From positions 1-5,550 of the forward strand of contig JAEWQZ010000390.1 in the NCBI GenBank assembly GCA_023460255.1: 5,550 nucleotides of DNA, given 5' to 3'. The translations under genes and the position numbers were made by a program. Shown here in pieces: positions 1-5,550 of this stretch; position 1 is the stretch's first letter, and each line of letters opens with the position of its first letter. The DNA is from Actinomycetes bacterium. GTDB lineage: Bacteria > Actinomycetota > Actinomycetes > Actinomycetales > Cellulomonadaceae. Below the pieces are notes generated by a model, which did not search any database, was not told where the DNA came from, and saw nothing but the letters and a program-made list of their open reading frames with translations.

Positions 1-36
1 GGTCCAGGCCGTGGCCTGACCGAGCTTTTCCGGCAG

Positions 37-83
37 GCCGGTCCTTTGTGCCACCGGCCGACGCGCGCCGGTCCCTTATGCCA
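37..83. repeat. 17-bp imperfect direct repeat upstream of the first gene
   Basis: Positions 37-53 (GCCGGTCCTTTGTGCCA) and 67-83 (GCCGGTCCCTTATGCCA) match at 15 of 17 bases, with the copies exactly 30 bp apart start to start. The repeat lies in the leader 37-83 bp before the ATG at 120. An overlapping inverted repeat, ACCGGC (53-58) and GCCGGT (67-72) with an 8-nt spacer, joins the end of the first copy to the start of the second. Spacing near three helical turns in a promoter-proximal location would suit a regulator binding site, but that is inference. It could also be chance similarity in GC-rich DNA. Confidence 0.4.
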
Positions 84-107
84 ACATGCCCCAAGGTCTT
101 GCGTACA

Positions 108-119
108 GGGGAGGAAACC
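108..119 (+). promoter_or_regulatory. Ribosome binding site of the first gene
   Basis: GGGGAGGA at 108-115 is a near-perfect Shine-Dalgarno sequence, with the GGAGG core ending 5 nt before the ATG at 120. It decides the start codon: the in-frame GTG at 48 has no comparable site before it. Confidence 0.75.
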
Positions 120-536
120 ATGGCCCATACGCACGCGACCCCGGACCGCCTGCTGTCCGCCGGACGGCGCGTCCTGGCCCGCTTCGGCTCCAGGGAGCTG
201 GACGCCGTGCCGACCGACGAGTTCATCAACTGGACGGCTTTGTGGGACGAACTGCGCGGCGACTTCGCCACGCGGGCGCTGCCGCAGGTGCCGGACTTCG
301 ACACGCTGGACCCCGCGGCGCGGGAGGCGGCGCGGGCTTACATCCGCCAGCGGCTGGTCAGCGACGTGATGCTCGGCCGCTGCGAGGAGCTGCACCGCGA
401 CCTGTTCGCGCACGGCATCTGCACGGACGGGGTGGAGGCCTACGCGGTCGCCCGCGATGCTTTCGAGGACAGCGTTGAGGCGTTCGGCGACGCGCGCATC
501 CGGCTGGCCGGGTTGCTGACGCCGGCCACGCATTGA
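120..536 (+). CDS. Hypothetical protein, 138 aa, unrecognised
   Basis: I do not recognise this protein. It is a 138-residue reading frame starting at ATG 120 behind a strong ribosome binding site and ending with TGA at 534-536. An in-frame GTG at 48 would add 24 residues but lacks a ribosome binding site. The product looks soluble and mostly helical: no signal peptide, no membrane segment, many Asp, Glu and Arg. It begins MAHTHATPDR, has a W-containing stretch near residues 35-45 (EFINWTALWDEL), and two cysteines at 88 and 101 in a helical segment (GRCEELHRDLFAHGICTDG). That cysteine pair, 13 residues apart, is not a recognisable metal motif. Coding is supported by GC-rich third positions (about 9 of 138 codons end in A or T). 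Leucine codons are 12 CTG, 2 TTG and 1 CTC, unlike the neighbouring actinobacterial genes, which suggests a different origin. It converges on the UPF0182 gene across the G/C-run block. Confidence 0.65.
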   Translation: MAHTHATPDRLLSAGRRVLARFGSRELDAVPTDEFINWTALWDELRGDFATRALPQVPDFDTLDPAAREAARAYIRQRLVSDVMLGRCEELHRDLFAHGICTDGVEAYAVARDAFEDSVEAFGDARIRLAGLLTPATH

Positions 537-539
537 GCC

Positions 540-590
540 GTGGGGGGGTGGGGGGGGGGGCCCCCCCCCCGGGCCGCCCCCCGGCCCCAC
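540..590. repeat. G-run/C-run fold-back between convergent genes
   Basis: Beginning 4 bp after the stop codon of the first gene there are 7 G (542-548), T, 11 G (550-560), then directly 10 C (561-570), followed by more C-rich sequence. The block is framed by GTGGGG (540-545) and CCCCAC (585-590), which are reverse complements, so the whole 51 bp can fold on itself. It sits between converging genes and could act as a bidirectional transcription barrier, and the G runs could form a quadruplex. There is no T tract, so it is not a standard intrinsic terminator. It may equally mark an assembly join or a sequencing artefact, because homopolymers of this length do not occur elsewhere in the window. 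Confidence 0.6.
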
Positions 591-606
591 AACCTGACCG
601 TTCGGG

Positions 607-620
607 CGGCGGAGCCGCCG
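607..620 (-). terminator. Small GC hairpin after the UPF0182 gene, possible weak terminator
   Basis: CGGCGGAGCCGCCG at 607-620 is a perfect inverted repeat (usable stem of 5 bp with a 4-nt loop) lying 15 bp downstream of the UPF0182 stop codon on the minus strand. An 8-bp palindrome, GGGCGCCC (620-627), touches it. There is no T run after the stem, so it resembles the T-less hairpins often found at gene ends in GC-rich actinobacteria. Terminator function is inferred from position only. Confidence 0.35.
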
Positions 621-634
621 GGCGCCCTGACTCG

Positions 635-3600
635 TCAGCCCTGGAGCGCAGCCTCCGCGGCGAGTGCCCGCTCGAGGGCCTCCTGCAACGCGTCCTGTGC
701 CTCGCCGTAGGCCGCGAAGTCGCCCTCGGCGAGCGCCTCCTGCCCCGCCTCGATCGCGTCGCGGGCGTCCTCGAGCGCGGCCCGCAGCGCGGCCCGCGCG
801 TCGCCGGCGGGCGCCGTGGGCTCCGTCGTCGGCTCGGACGTCGGCTCCGTCGTCGGCTCGGACGTCGGCTCCGCGGTCGGCTCCGTCGGCTCGCCGTCGT
901 CGCCGGGCTCCACCGGGGCGTCGGGCACGTCCTCGCTGTCGTCGCCGGGCGTGACGTCCTCGACGCCGGAGTCGCCACCGAACACCTCGTCCAGCGCCTC
1001 CGCGAGCGTCTCGGCGAAGCCGATCTCCTCACCGAACGACACCAGCACGCGCTGGAGCAGCGGGAACTGGGTGCCGCCGGACGACTGGACGTACACCGGC
1101 TGCACGTAGAGCAGACCGCCGCCGACGGGCAGCGTCAGCAGGTTGCCGCTGACCACCGTCGAGTCGCCGAGCTCGAGGACGTTGAGGCTCTCCGACACCC
1201 TCGGGTTGGACCGGAACGTGTTCTGCACCTGGCCGGGTCCGGGCACCGTCGAGTCACGCGGCAGCTCGAGCAGGCGCAGCTGGCCGTAGCCCTCGCGCCG
1301 CTCGCCGGGCTGGTTGCCCGGCTCGGCGTCGACGGCCAGGAAGCCCGTCAGCACGTTCCGGTTCGTGTTGCCACCGGGGATGAACACCGAGGTCAGCGAG
1401 AACGTCGGCTCGTCCTGGGTGGGCATCTGGAGGGTCAGGTAGTACGGCGGCTGCGTGCCGTTGCCGCGCACCGGCTCCTGCGGGTTCGCCCAGAAGTCCT
1501 GGCCCGAGTAGTACTCCGACGCGGTGTCGACGTGGTACGTGGCGAGCAGGTTCCGCTGGACCTTGAACAGGTCCTCCGGGTAGCGCAGGTGGCTCATCAG
1601 GTCGCCGCTGATCTCGCTCATCGGCTCGACGGTCCCGGGGAAGACGCCCATCCACGCGTGCAGCACGGGGTCCTCGGTGTCCCACTCGTAGAGCGTGACC
1701 TCACCGCTGTACGCGTCCACCGTCGCCTTGACGGAGTTGCGCACGTAGTTCACCTGCTGCGGCGCCAGAGCGGCGATCGTCTGCGACGTCGCCGTCAGCG
1801 AGTCGGTCGTCACCTCCTCCAGGGCGCGCGAGGTCGAGTACGGGAACTGGTCGGCGGTCGTGTACCCGTCGACGATCCACAGCACGCGCCCGTCCACGAC
1901 CGCCGGGTACACGCGCGTGTCGAGCGTCAGGTACGGGGCCACCTTCGCCACCCGCTCGCGCGGGTCACGGTCGTAGAGGATCTGCGACGCCTCGTTCACG
2001 CGGTCGGAGAACAGGATCTCCTCGTCGCCGAACTTGATCGCGTACAGGAGCTTGTTCCACAGGTTGCCGATGCTCGGGCCGCCCTGGACGTCCTGCGTCG
2101 GGAAGGTGGTGTTCACCTGGCCGCCGGGCGCGTCGTCGTCCGGGTAGTCGAGCTCCCACGGGTCCTGGCCCTCGGGCGCGCCGACGATCGAGTACCCGGG
2201 CGTGCCGTGACCGAAGTAGATCCGTGGCTCGTAGTCGCCCAGCGAGCCGCGGGACGGGATCCCGCCCTCGTAGAACGCCGGCCGCCCGTCGTTGCCGGTG
2301 GTGTTGCCGTACGCGGCGACGACGCCGAAGCCGTGCGTGTACACGACGTGGTCGTTGACCCAGGTGCGCTGGCCGGCGCCGAGGCCGTCGAGGTTGAGCT
2401 CGCGCACGGCGATGACCGTGTCCCGCGACTCACCGTCGATCGTGTACCTGTCGACCGACAGCGTGTCCGGGAAGTTGTAGTACTGCTTGTTCTGCTGGAG
2501 CTGGCGGAACGAGTTGCTGACGATCGCCGGGTCCAGCAGGCGGATGCTCGCCGTCGTCTCCGCCTCGGTGCGCAGCGCGCCCGCCTCGCCCTCGAGGCTC
2601 GCGTCGTACGGGGTGACCTCGACGTCCACGAGCCCGAACGCGTCCTTCGTCGCGTCGATGTTGCGCTGGATGTACTCGGCCTCGGCCTCCTGCGCGTTCG
2701 GCTGCACCTGGAAGCGCTGCACGACGGCCGGGTAGATCCCGCCGATGACGATCGCCGAGACGACCATGAGCCCGACGCCGATCGCCGGGAGCCGCCACGT
2801 GCCCCGCACCGCCGCCAGGATGAACAGGACGGCGACGAGCACCGCCACGACCGCGAGGATGATCTTCGACGGCAGGACGGCGTGCACGTCGGTGAACGAG
2901 GCGCCCGCGGCGACGTCGCCGTCGCCGGCCCGGGTGAGGATCGAGTACCTGTCCAGCCAGTAGTTGCCGCCGATGAGCAGCATGATCACCGCTGCCGTGA
3001 TGCCCAGCTGGAGGCGGGCCGGGCGGGTGGTGCGCTCGGTGACGCCCGGACCGAACCGCAGCCCGCCGTAGAGGTACTGCGTGGCGACGGCGGTGATCCC
3101 GGAGATGACCGCCACGGCCATGAGGAACGAGACCACGAACCGCATGGCCGGCAGCGTGAACAGGTAGAAGGACAGGTCGATGCCGAACTGGGGGTCGTCC
3201 TGCCCGAAGGACTTCGCGTTGAGGAAGAGGAGCACCGTCTTCCACTGGGCCGCCGCGGCGATGCCCGCGAAGAACCCGAGCACCGCCGGGGCGGTGATCA
3301 TCACCAGACGGCGCAGGGGCTCGATCATCTCCCGGTACTGGTCGAGTGACGCCTGCTCCGGCGTCGACGGCGCGTACACGGGTCGGGTCGAGTAGGCGAT
3401 GGTCAGGGACGCGTACACCGCCCCGGCCATGACGAGGAACGCCGCCAGGAACAGGACGGCACGGGTCACCCACTCGGTGCGCAGCACCTCGAGGTACCCG
3501 GCGGCGTCGTACCAGAGCCACTCGGTCCACAGCTGCGCCGTGAGCATGAGCAGGACGCCCAGGATCGCGAGGACGACGAGCGTCGGGCCGAGGGCGCCGC

Positions 3601-3649
3601 GGCGGCGGCGCGGTCGCGGTCCGGCGGTCCGCGGGGTGGAGGCGGTCAC
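635..3649 (-). CDS. UPF0182 family integral membrane protein, 1004 aa
   Basis: A complete member of the actinobacterial UPF0182 family (relatives of M. tuberculosis Rv3193c and Rv0064), whose molecular function is unknown. The start is GTG at 3649-3647, chosen because GAAGGA lies 5 nt before it and the protein then opens with a short basic tail (RPRRRR, residues 12-17) before the first membrane helix. Length fits the family (about 980-1000 aa). I count seven hydrophobic segments near residues 23-41, 62-84, 115-136, 168-190, 213-232, 263-281 and 287-307. Between helices 3 and 4 is the family-type stretch DDPQFGIDLSFYLFTLP (151-167). After helix 7 comes VQPN (315-318) and YIQRNIDATKDAFGL (326-340), which opens a large domain of about 550 residues, probably extracytoplasmic. 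The C-terminus has an acidic, Pro/Thr/Glu-rich linker (about 919-944), then an Ala/Glu/Leu-rich helical tail (949-1004). Expression probably starts from the SigR-like promoter at 3703-3729. The role is unknown; an envelope function is inferred. Confidence 0.96.
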   Translation of the reverse strand: MTASTPRTAGPRPRRRRGALGPTLVVLAILGVLLMLTAQLWTEWLWYDAAGYLEVLRTEWVTRAVLFLAAFLVMAGAVYASLTIAYSTRPVYAPSTPEQASLDQYREMIEPLRRLVMITAPAVLGFFAGIAAAAQWKTVLLFLNAKSFGQDDPQFGIDLSFYLFTLPAMRFVVSFLMAVAVISGITAVATQYLYGGLRFGPGVTERTTRPARLQLGITAAVIMLLIGGNYWLDRYSILTRAGDGDVAAGASFTDVHAVLPSKIILAVVAVLVAVLFILAAVRGTWRLPAIGVGLMVVSAIVIGGIYPAVVQRFQVQPNAQEAEAEYIQRNIDATKDAFGLVDVEVTPYDASLEGEAGALRTEAETTASIRLLDPAIVSNSFRQLQQNKQYYNFPDTLSVDRYTIDGESRDTVIAVRELNLDGLGAGQRTWVNDHVVYTHGFGVVAAYGNTTGNDGRPAFYEGGIPSRGSLGDYEPRIYFGHGTPGYSIVGAPEGQDPWELDYPDDDAPGGQVNTTFPTQDVQGGPSIGNLWNKLLYAIKFGDEEILFSDRVNEASQILYDRDPRERVAKVAPYLTLDTRVYPAVVDGRVLWIVDGYTTADQFPYSTSRALEEVTTDSLTATSQTIAALAPQQVNYVRNSVKATVDAYSGEVTLYEWDTEDPVLHAWMGVFPGTVEPMSEISGDLMSHLRYPEDLFKVQRNLLATYHVDTASEYYSGQDFWANPQEPVRGNGTQPPYYLTLQMPTQDEPTFSLTSVFIPGGNTNRNVLTGFLAVDAEPGNQPGERREGYGQLRLLELPRDSTVPGPGQVQNTFRSNPRVSESLNVLELGDSTVVSGNLLTLPVGGGLLYVQPVYVQSSGGTQFPLLQRVLVSFGEEIGFAETLAEALDEVFGGDSGVEDVTPGDDSEDVPDAPVEPGDDGEPTEPTAEPTSEPTTEPTSEPTTEPTAPAGDARAALRAALEDARDAIEAGQEALAEGDFAAYGEAQDALQEALERALAAEAALQG
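819..890 (-). repeat. Tandem repeat encoding the Pro-Thr-Glu linker of UPF0182
   Basis: A 24-bp unit occurs twice exactly (819-842 and 843-866) and is followed by degenerate 12-bp half units to about 890. In the minus-strand protein it encodes repeated SEPT/TEPT units (about residues 919-944), an unstructured acidic linker before the C-terminal helical tail. The reading frame is kept because the unit length is a multiple of three, so copy-number change would lengthen or shorten the linker without breaking the gene. Confidence 0.85.
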
Positions 3650-3654
3650 AGCTG

Positions 3655-3660
3655 TCCTTC
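3655..3660 (-). promoter_or_regulatory. Ribosome binding site of the UPF0182 gene
   Basis: On the minus strand GAAGGA precedes the GTG start by 5 nt (CAGCT spacer). It fixes the GTG as start and argues against the much longer open frame that continues upstream through the PPA1309 gene on the opposite strand. Confidence 0.7.
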
Positions 3661-3702
3661 GGGGTCGGCGGCAGGGCCCGGGCGTACCGGGACAGCAGGG
3701 AC

Positions 3703-3729
3703 AACGTCCCCGCCGTCCCCCAGGTTCCC
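3703..3729 (-). promoter_or_regulatory. SigR/SigH-type (ECF sigma) promoter of the UPF0182 gene
   Basis: On the minus strand, GGGAACC (plus-strand 3723-3729) is followed by CGTTGT. Counting from the core GGAAC to GTT (plus-strand 3705-3703) gives exactly 18 nt. This is the GGAA(T/C)-N18-GTT architecture known for Streptomyces SigR and its SigH relatives, which respond to thiol-oxidative and heat stress. A transcript starting a few bases after GTT would have a leader of roughly 45-50 nt before the GTG at 3649. The -10 element lies inside a GGGAC-AAC-GTCCC inverted repeat (plus-strand 3698-3710). The match is direct; the sigma factor assignment is inferred. Confidence 0.55.
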
Positions 3730-3739
3730 ACATCCGTCT

Positions 3740-3757
3740 CCCCGCACGCGGGGTGCG
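3740..3757 (+). promoter_or_regulatory. Overlapping hairpins over the PPA1309 start region
   Basis: CCCCGC-AC-GCGGGG (3740-3753) is a perfect inverted repeat, and CGCAC (3743-3747) can alternatively pair with GTGCG (3753-3757), leaving GCGGG in the loop. The G-rich stretch 3750-3753 is the only Shine-Dalgarno-like sequence before the ATG at 3761. The first fold would hide it and the second would expose part of it. This is seen in the sequence; any effect on translation is inference, and palindromes this short are common in GC-rich DNA. Confidence 0.3.
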
Positions 3758-3760
3758 ACG

Positions 3761-4342
3761 ATGGGCGCCATGCCCGACACCACTCCCAACGCAGTACCCG
3801 ACCCCGCAGCCGCAGCGCCGACGGGCCTCGCCCGCGCCGTGCACGAGATCGAGCGGCACGTCGCCGACGCCGGCTGGGACGGTCCCGTGCGGGTGTTCGC
3901 CCTGGTCCGCAGCGCGCGCGCCCTCGCCGACGACCCGGGCCTGGCCGACCGCGTGGGGAGCGACGTCGTCGCCGCCGCGCACGCCGACCCCGAGCACCTC
4001 CTCTCCGTGGAGCAGGACGGCCTGCCGGCCGCAGAGAGCCTCGAGGGCCTGCTCGGACGCCTCTCCTGGCCTCCCACCGTCGACGGCGCAGCGGTGGTCG
4101 TCGAGCGCGTGGTGCTGCCCTCCGCGGCGGAGGAGGCGATGCCCGCCGACCCCGACGCCGCGCTGGCGTACCTCATGACGCACCCGGACCGGCAGGACGT
4201 GCGCATCGCCGTCGGCGCGCTCCGCTCCGGCGAGGCGTGGTGCGCGGTCCGTGCCCGGTCCGCGGACGACGACGCGGCGGTCGCCGGGGGCGCCGACCTC
4301 GTGCCGGGCCTCGTGCAGGCGGTGGCGGCCACCCTCGACTGA
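3761..4342 (+). CDS. PPA1309 family protein, 193 aa
   Basis: A small, acidic, Ala-rich cytoplasmic protein of the actinobacterial PPA1309 family, named after a Propionibacterium acnes gene; its function is unknown. The recognisable body starts near residue 22 with GLARAVHEIERHVADAGWDGPVRVFALV. Further family-like segments are the HLLSVEQDGLP stretch (around 84-94), ESLEGLLGRLSWPPTVDGAAVVVERVVLP (around 97-125), and a C-terminal part with THPDRQDVRIAVGALRSGEAWCAVR. There is no signal peptide or membrane helix. The ATG at 3761 is used here; the in-frame ATG at 3770 (MPDTTPN) is equally possible, since neither has a strong ribosome binding site. It is divergent from UPF0182 (111-bp gap) and convergent with the PDZ/S16 gene (43-bp gap), so it is transcribed alone within the window. 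I could not find a convincing promoter for it. Leucine codons are 12 CTC to 6 CTG. Confidence 0.9.
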   Translation: MGAMPDTTPNAVPDPAAAAPTGLARAVHEIERHVADAGWDGPVRVFALVRSARALADDPGLADRVGSDVVAAAHADPEHLLSVEQDGLPAAESLEGLLGRLSWPPTVDGAAVVVERVVLPSAAEEAMPADPDAALAYLMTHPDRQDVRIAVGALRSGEAWCAVRARSADDDAAVAGGADLVPGLVQAVAATLD

Positions 4343-4385
4343 TCGGCTTCCCGGCCGCCCCGACCGACCGCGCTCGGCTCCTCCG

Positions 4386-5550
4386 TCAGTCCGCGAGCAC
4401 CGACGCGCACGTCGGCAGGGTGTCGCCGTCGCCGGAGCCGATCGCCTCCACGGCGTCGCGCGCCTCGGCGAGCGTGCCCACGGCCACGACCCGGAGACTG
4501 CCGGGCTCGTTGCCCACGACCTCCGCGCAGTTGTCGGCGGGCGCGAGGAACCACTCGGCGCCGTCGCCGGCCGCACCGACGAGCTTCTGCACGATGCCGC
4601 CGATCGGCCCGACACGGCCGGTCAGGTCCATCGTCCCGGTGCCCGCGATGTGCTCGCCCCCCGTCTCGTCCGGCTCGGTGAGGGTGTTGATGACCCCGAG
4701 GGAGAACATCAGCCCGGCGCTCGGCCCGCCGACGTTCTCGATCTGGATCCGCACGTCCACCGGCAGGTCGAACTCGGGGTCGATGAGCACCCCGATGAGA
4801 GCCCGGCCGGTGCCGTCGTCGACGGTCGTCACGACGAGCTCCCGCTCGGAGCCGGACCGCTCGACGGTCAGCGTGACCTCGTCACCCGGCGCGACGCCGT
4901 CCATCACGGCGCTCAGCTCGCTGAAGCTCCCGACCGGCGTCCCGTCGACCGCGAGCAGGACGTCCCCCTCCTCCACGACCCCGACGGCGCCCGTCCCGTC
5001 CACGGCGACCTCGACGCGCAACGTCGTCGGGACCTCGTAGCCGAGCTCCTCGAGGGCGGAGACCGTCGCGTTCTCCTGCGAGGAGATCATCGCCGCCTGG
5101 TTGGCGTCGTCGATCTCCTGGGGCGACTGCTCGGGCGGCAGGACGTCCTCGACCGGGACCACCGTCACCGAGTCGTCGAGCCAGCCCGAGACCAGCGAGT
5201 AGAGCGTCACCGGGGTGCTCTCGCCGCCGCGCACCCGCACGGTGGTGAAGCGCAGCTCGCCCTCCGACGGGTACGTCGGCGCGCCGACCACCTCGATGAG
5301 CCGGACGCCGTCGGGCTCGCCGAGCGTGTCGAAGGTCGGCCCAGGCAGGCTCGCCGCGTAGGGCGTGGGGATCAGCGAGAGGCCGCCGACCAGCAGCGCC
5401 GTGGTGACCATCGCGATCGAGAGCGTCAGGGCCCGCGGCGTCACGGTGGGCTCCGGCGTCGACCACGGCTCGGCGTACGCCGACGGCGCGGCCACCGACG
5501 GCGCGGCCACCGGCGGTGGACCCGCGGGCGGCGGGCCCGCCGGCGTCGGG
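4386..5550 (-). CDS. PDZ domain, Lon-type (S16) membrane-anchored protease, 5' end outside the window
   Basis: A YlbL-like serine protease, relative of M. tuberculosis Rv3194c. Residues are numbered from an in-frame GTG at 5510. Order: a Pro/Ala-rich cytoplasmic tail; one membrane helix (about 28-47, ALTLSIAMVTTALLVGGLSL); the family-type AASLPGPTFDTLG (52-64); a middle region (70-155); a PDZ domain (about 160-230, with GVVEEGDVLLAVDGTPVGS); and a Lon proteolytic domain (about 235-355). The catalytic dyad is Ser264 in NVGGPSAGLMFSLG and Lys309 in GPIGGIVQKLVGA, 45 residues apart, close to the spacing in Lon. There is no ATPase domain, as usual for this family. Cys328 and Cys368 are in the exported part and could form a disulfide. 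The frame stays open from 5510 to the window edge with Pro/Gly/Ala codons and the GTG has no ribosome binding site, so the true start probably lies beyond 5550. Expected role: cleavage of envelope proteins; substrate unknown. Confidence 0.95.
   Translation of the reverse strand, partial: PTPAGPPPAGPPPVAAPSVAAPSAYAEPWSTPEPTVTPRALTLSIAMVTTALLVGGLSLIPTPYAASLPGPTFDTLGEPDGVRLIEVVGAPTYPSEGELRFTTVRVRGGESTPVTLYSLVSGWLDDSVTVVPVEDVLPPEQSPQEIDDANQAAMISSQENATVSALEELGYEVPTTLRVEVAVDGTGAVGVVEEGDVLLAVDGTPVGSFSELSAVMDGVAPGDEVTLTVERSGSERELVVTTVDDGTGRALIGVLIDPEFDLPVDVRIQIENVGGPSAGLMFSLGVINTLTEPDETGGEHIAGTGTMDLTGRVGPIGGIVQKLVGAAGDGAEWFLAPADNCAEVVGNEPGSLRVVAVGTLAEARDAVEAIGSGDGDTLPTCASVLAD
5481..5510 (-). repeat. 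15-bp tandem duplication in the protease N-terminal tail
   Basis: CGACGGCGCGGCCAC occurs at 5481-5495 and again at 5496-5510. In the minus-strand protein it encodes a duplicated VAAPS. Each copy carries a GTG, so the GTG at 5510 is probably just part of the repeat and not the start codon. Confidence 0.8.

Noticed and set aside
11..30. Possible sigma-54 promoter (TGGCCTG...GCTTTT) before the first gene.
   Set aside because: The invariant GG and GC are 9 nt apart instead of 10, and the -12 element does not match TTGC.
48..119. Longer version of the first gene starting at GTG 48.
   Set aside because: It has no ribosome binding site, whereas the ATG at 120 follows GGGGAGGA at proper spacing; the added residues include the direct-repeat region.
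819..890. Short regular repeats that could suggest a CRISPR or VNTR locus.
   Set aside because: The units are contiguous, without spacers, in frame, and encode a Pro-Thr-Glu linker inside the UPF0182 gene.
533..3349. A 938-codon open frame on the plus strand, antisense to UPF0182.
   Set aside because: It is dominated by Arg, Val, Asp and Leu in low-complexity order, has no recognisable domain, and mirrors a clear family gene on the other strand. Long antisense frames are expected in DNA this GC-rich.
4343..4385. Possible bidirectional terminator between the PPA1309 and PDZ/S16 genes.
   Set aside because: The 43-bp convergent gap contains only very short complementary pieces and no T tract; I see no convincing stem.
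3650..4615. Upstream extension of the UPF0182 frame to 1326 codons on the minus strand.
   Set aside because: The extension runs antisense through the PPA1309 gene and into the protease gene, lacks family similarity, and a good ribosome binding site and basic N-terminus mark the GTG at 3649.

Overview
The window is very GC-rich. Positions about 591-5550 look like an actinobacterial chromosome, most likely Micrococcales (a Cellulomonas- or Promicromonospora-like organism). This rests on strong G/C use at third codon positions and on three neighbouring genes of typical actinobacterial families: a UPF0182 membrane protein, a PPA1309-family protein and a PDZ/Lon-type (S16) protease. The genus is an inference; no rRNA or other marker is present.

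Layout. Positions 1-119 are a leader with a 17-bp imperfect direct repeat and a good ribosome binding site. Positions 120-536 (+) encode a 138-aa soluble protein that I do not recognise. Positions 540-590 are an extreme G-run/C-run fold-back, followed by a small hairpin at 607-620. Positions 635-3649 (-) encode the complete UPF0182 protein of 1004 aa. Positions 3650-3760 are a divergent intergenic region holding a convincing SigR/SigH-type promoter for UPF0182. Positions 3761-4342 (+) encode the PPA1309-family protein. It converges, with a 43-bp gap, on the PDZ/S16 protease gene at 4386-5550 (-), whose 5' end runs off the window.

How they fit. UPF0182 and the PDZ/S16 protein are both predicted membrane-anchored proteins with large extracytoplasmic parts. 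Related genes are adjacent in mycobacteria (Rv3193c and Rv3194c), so the downstream part of the window is a conserved, poorly characterised envelope neighbourhood rather than a mobile or defence island. If the SigR-like promoter is real, the UPF0182 protein would be induced by thiol-oxidative or heat stress, which suits an envelope quality-control role.

The first ~540 bases stand apart. Leucine codon choice is almost exclusively CTG, whereas the nearby PPA1309 gene prefers CTC. The gene is separated from the rest by the G11/C10 block. This part is either recently acquired DNA or a chimeric assembly join. I see no CRISPR array, tRNA, rRNA, insertion sequence or phage gene. I do not see a clear new multi-gene system; the points most worth checking are the left-end join and the stress promoter.
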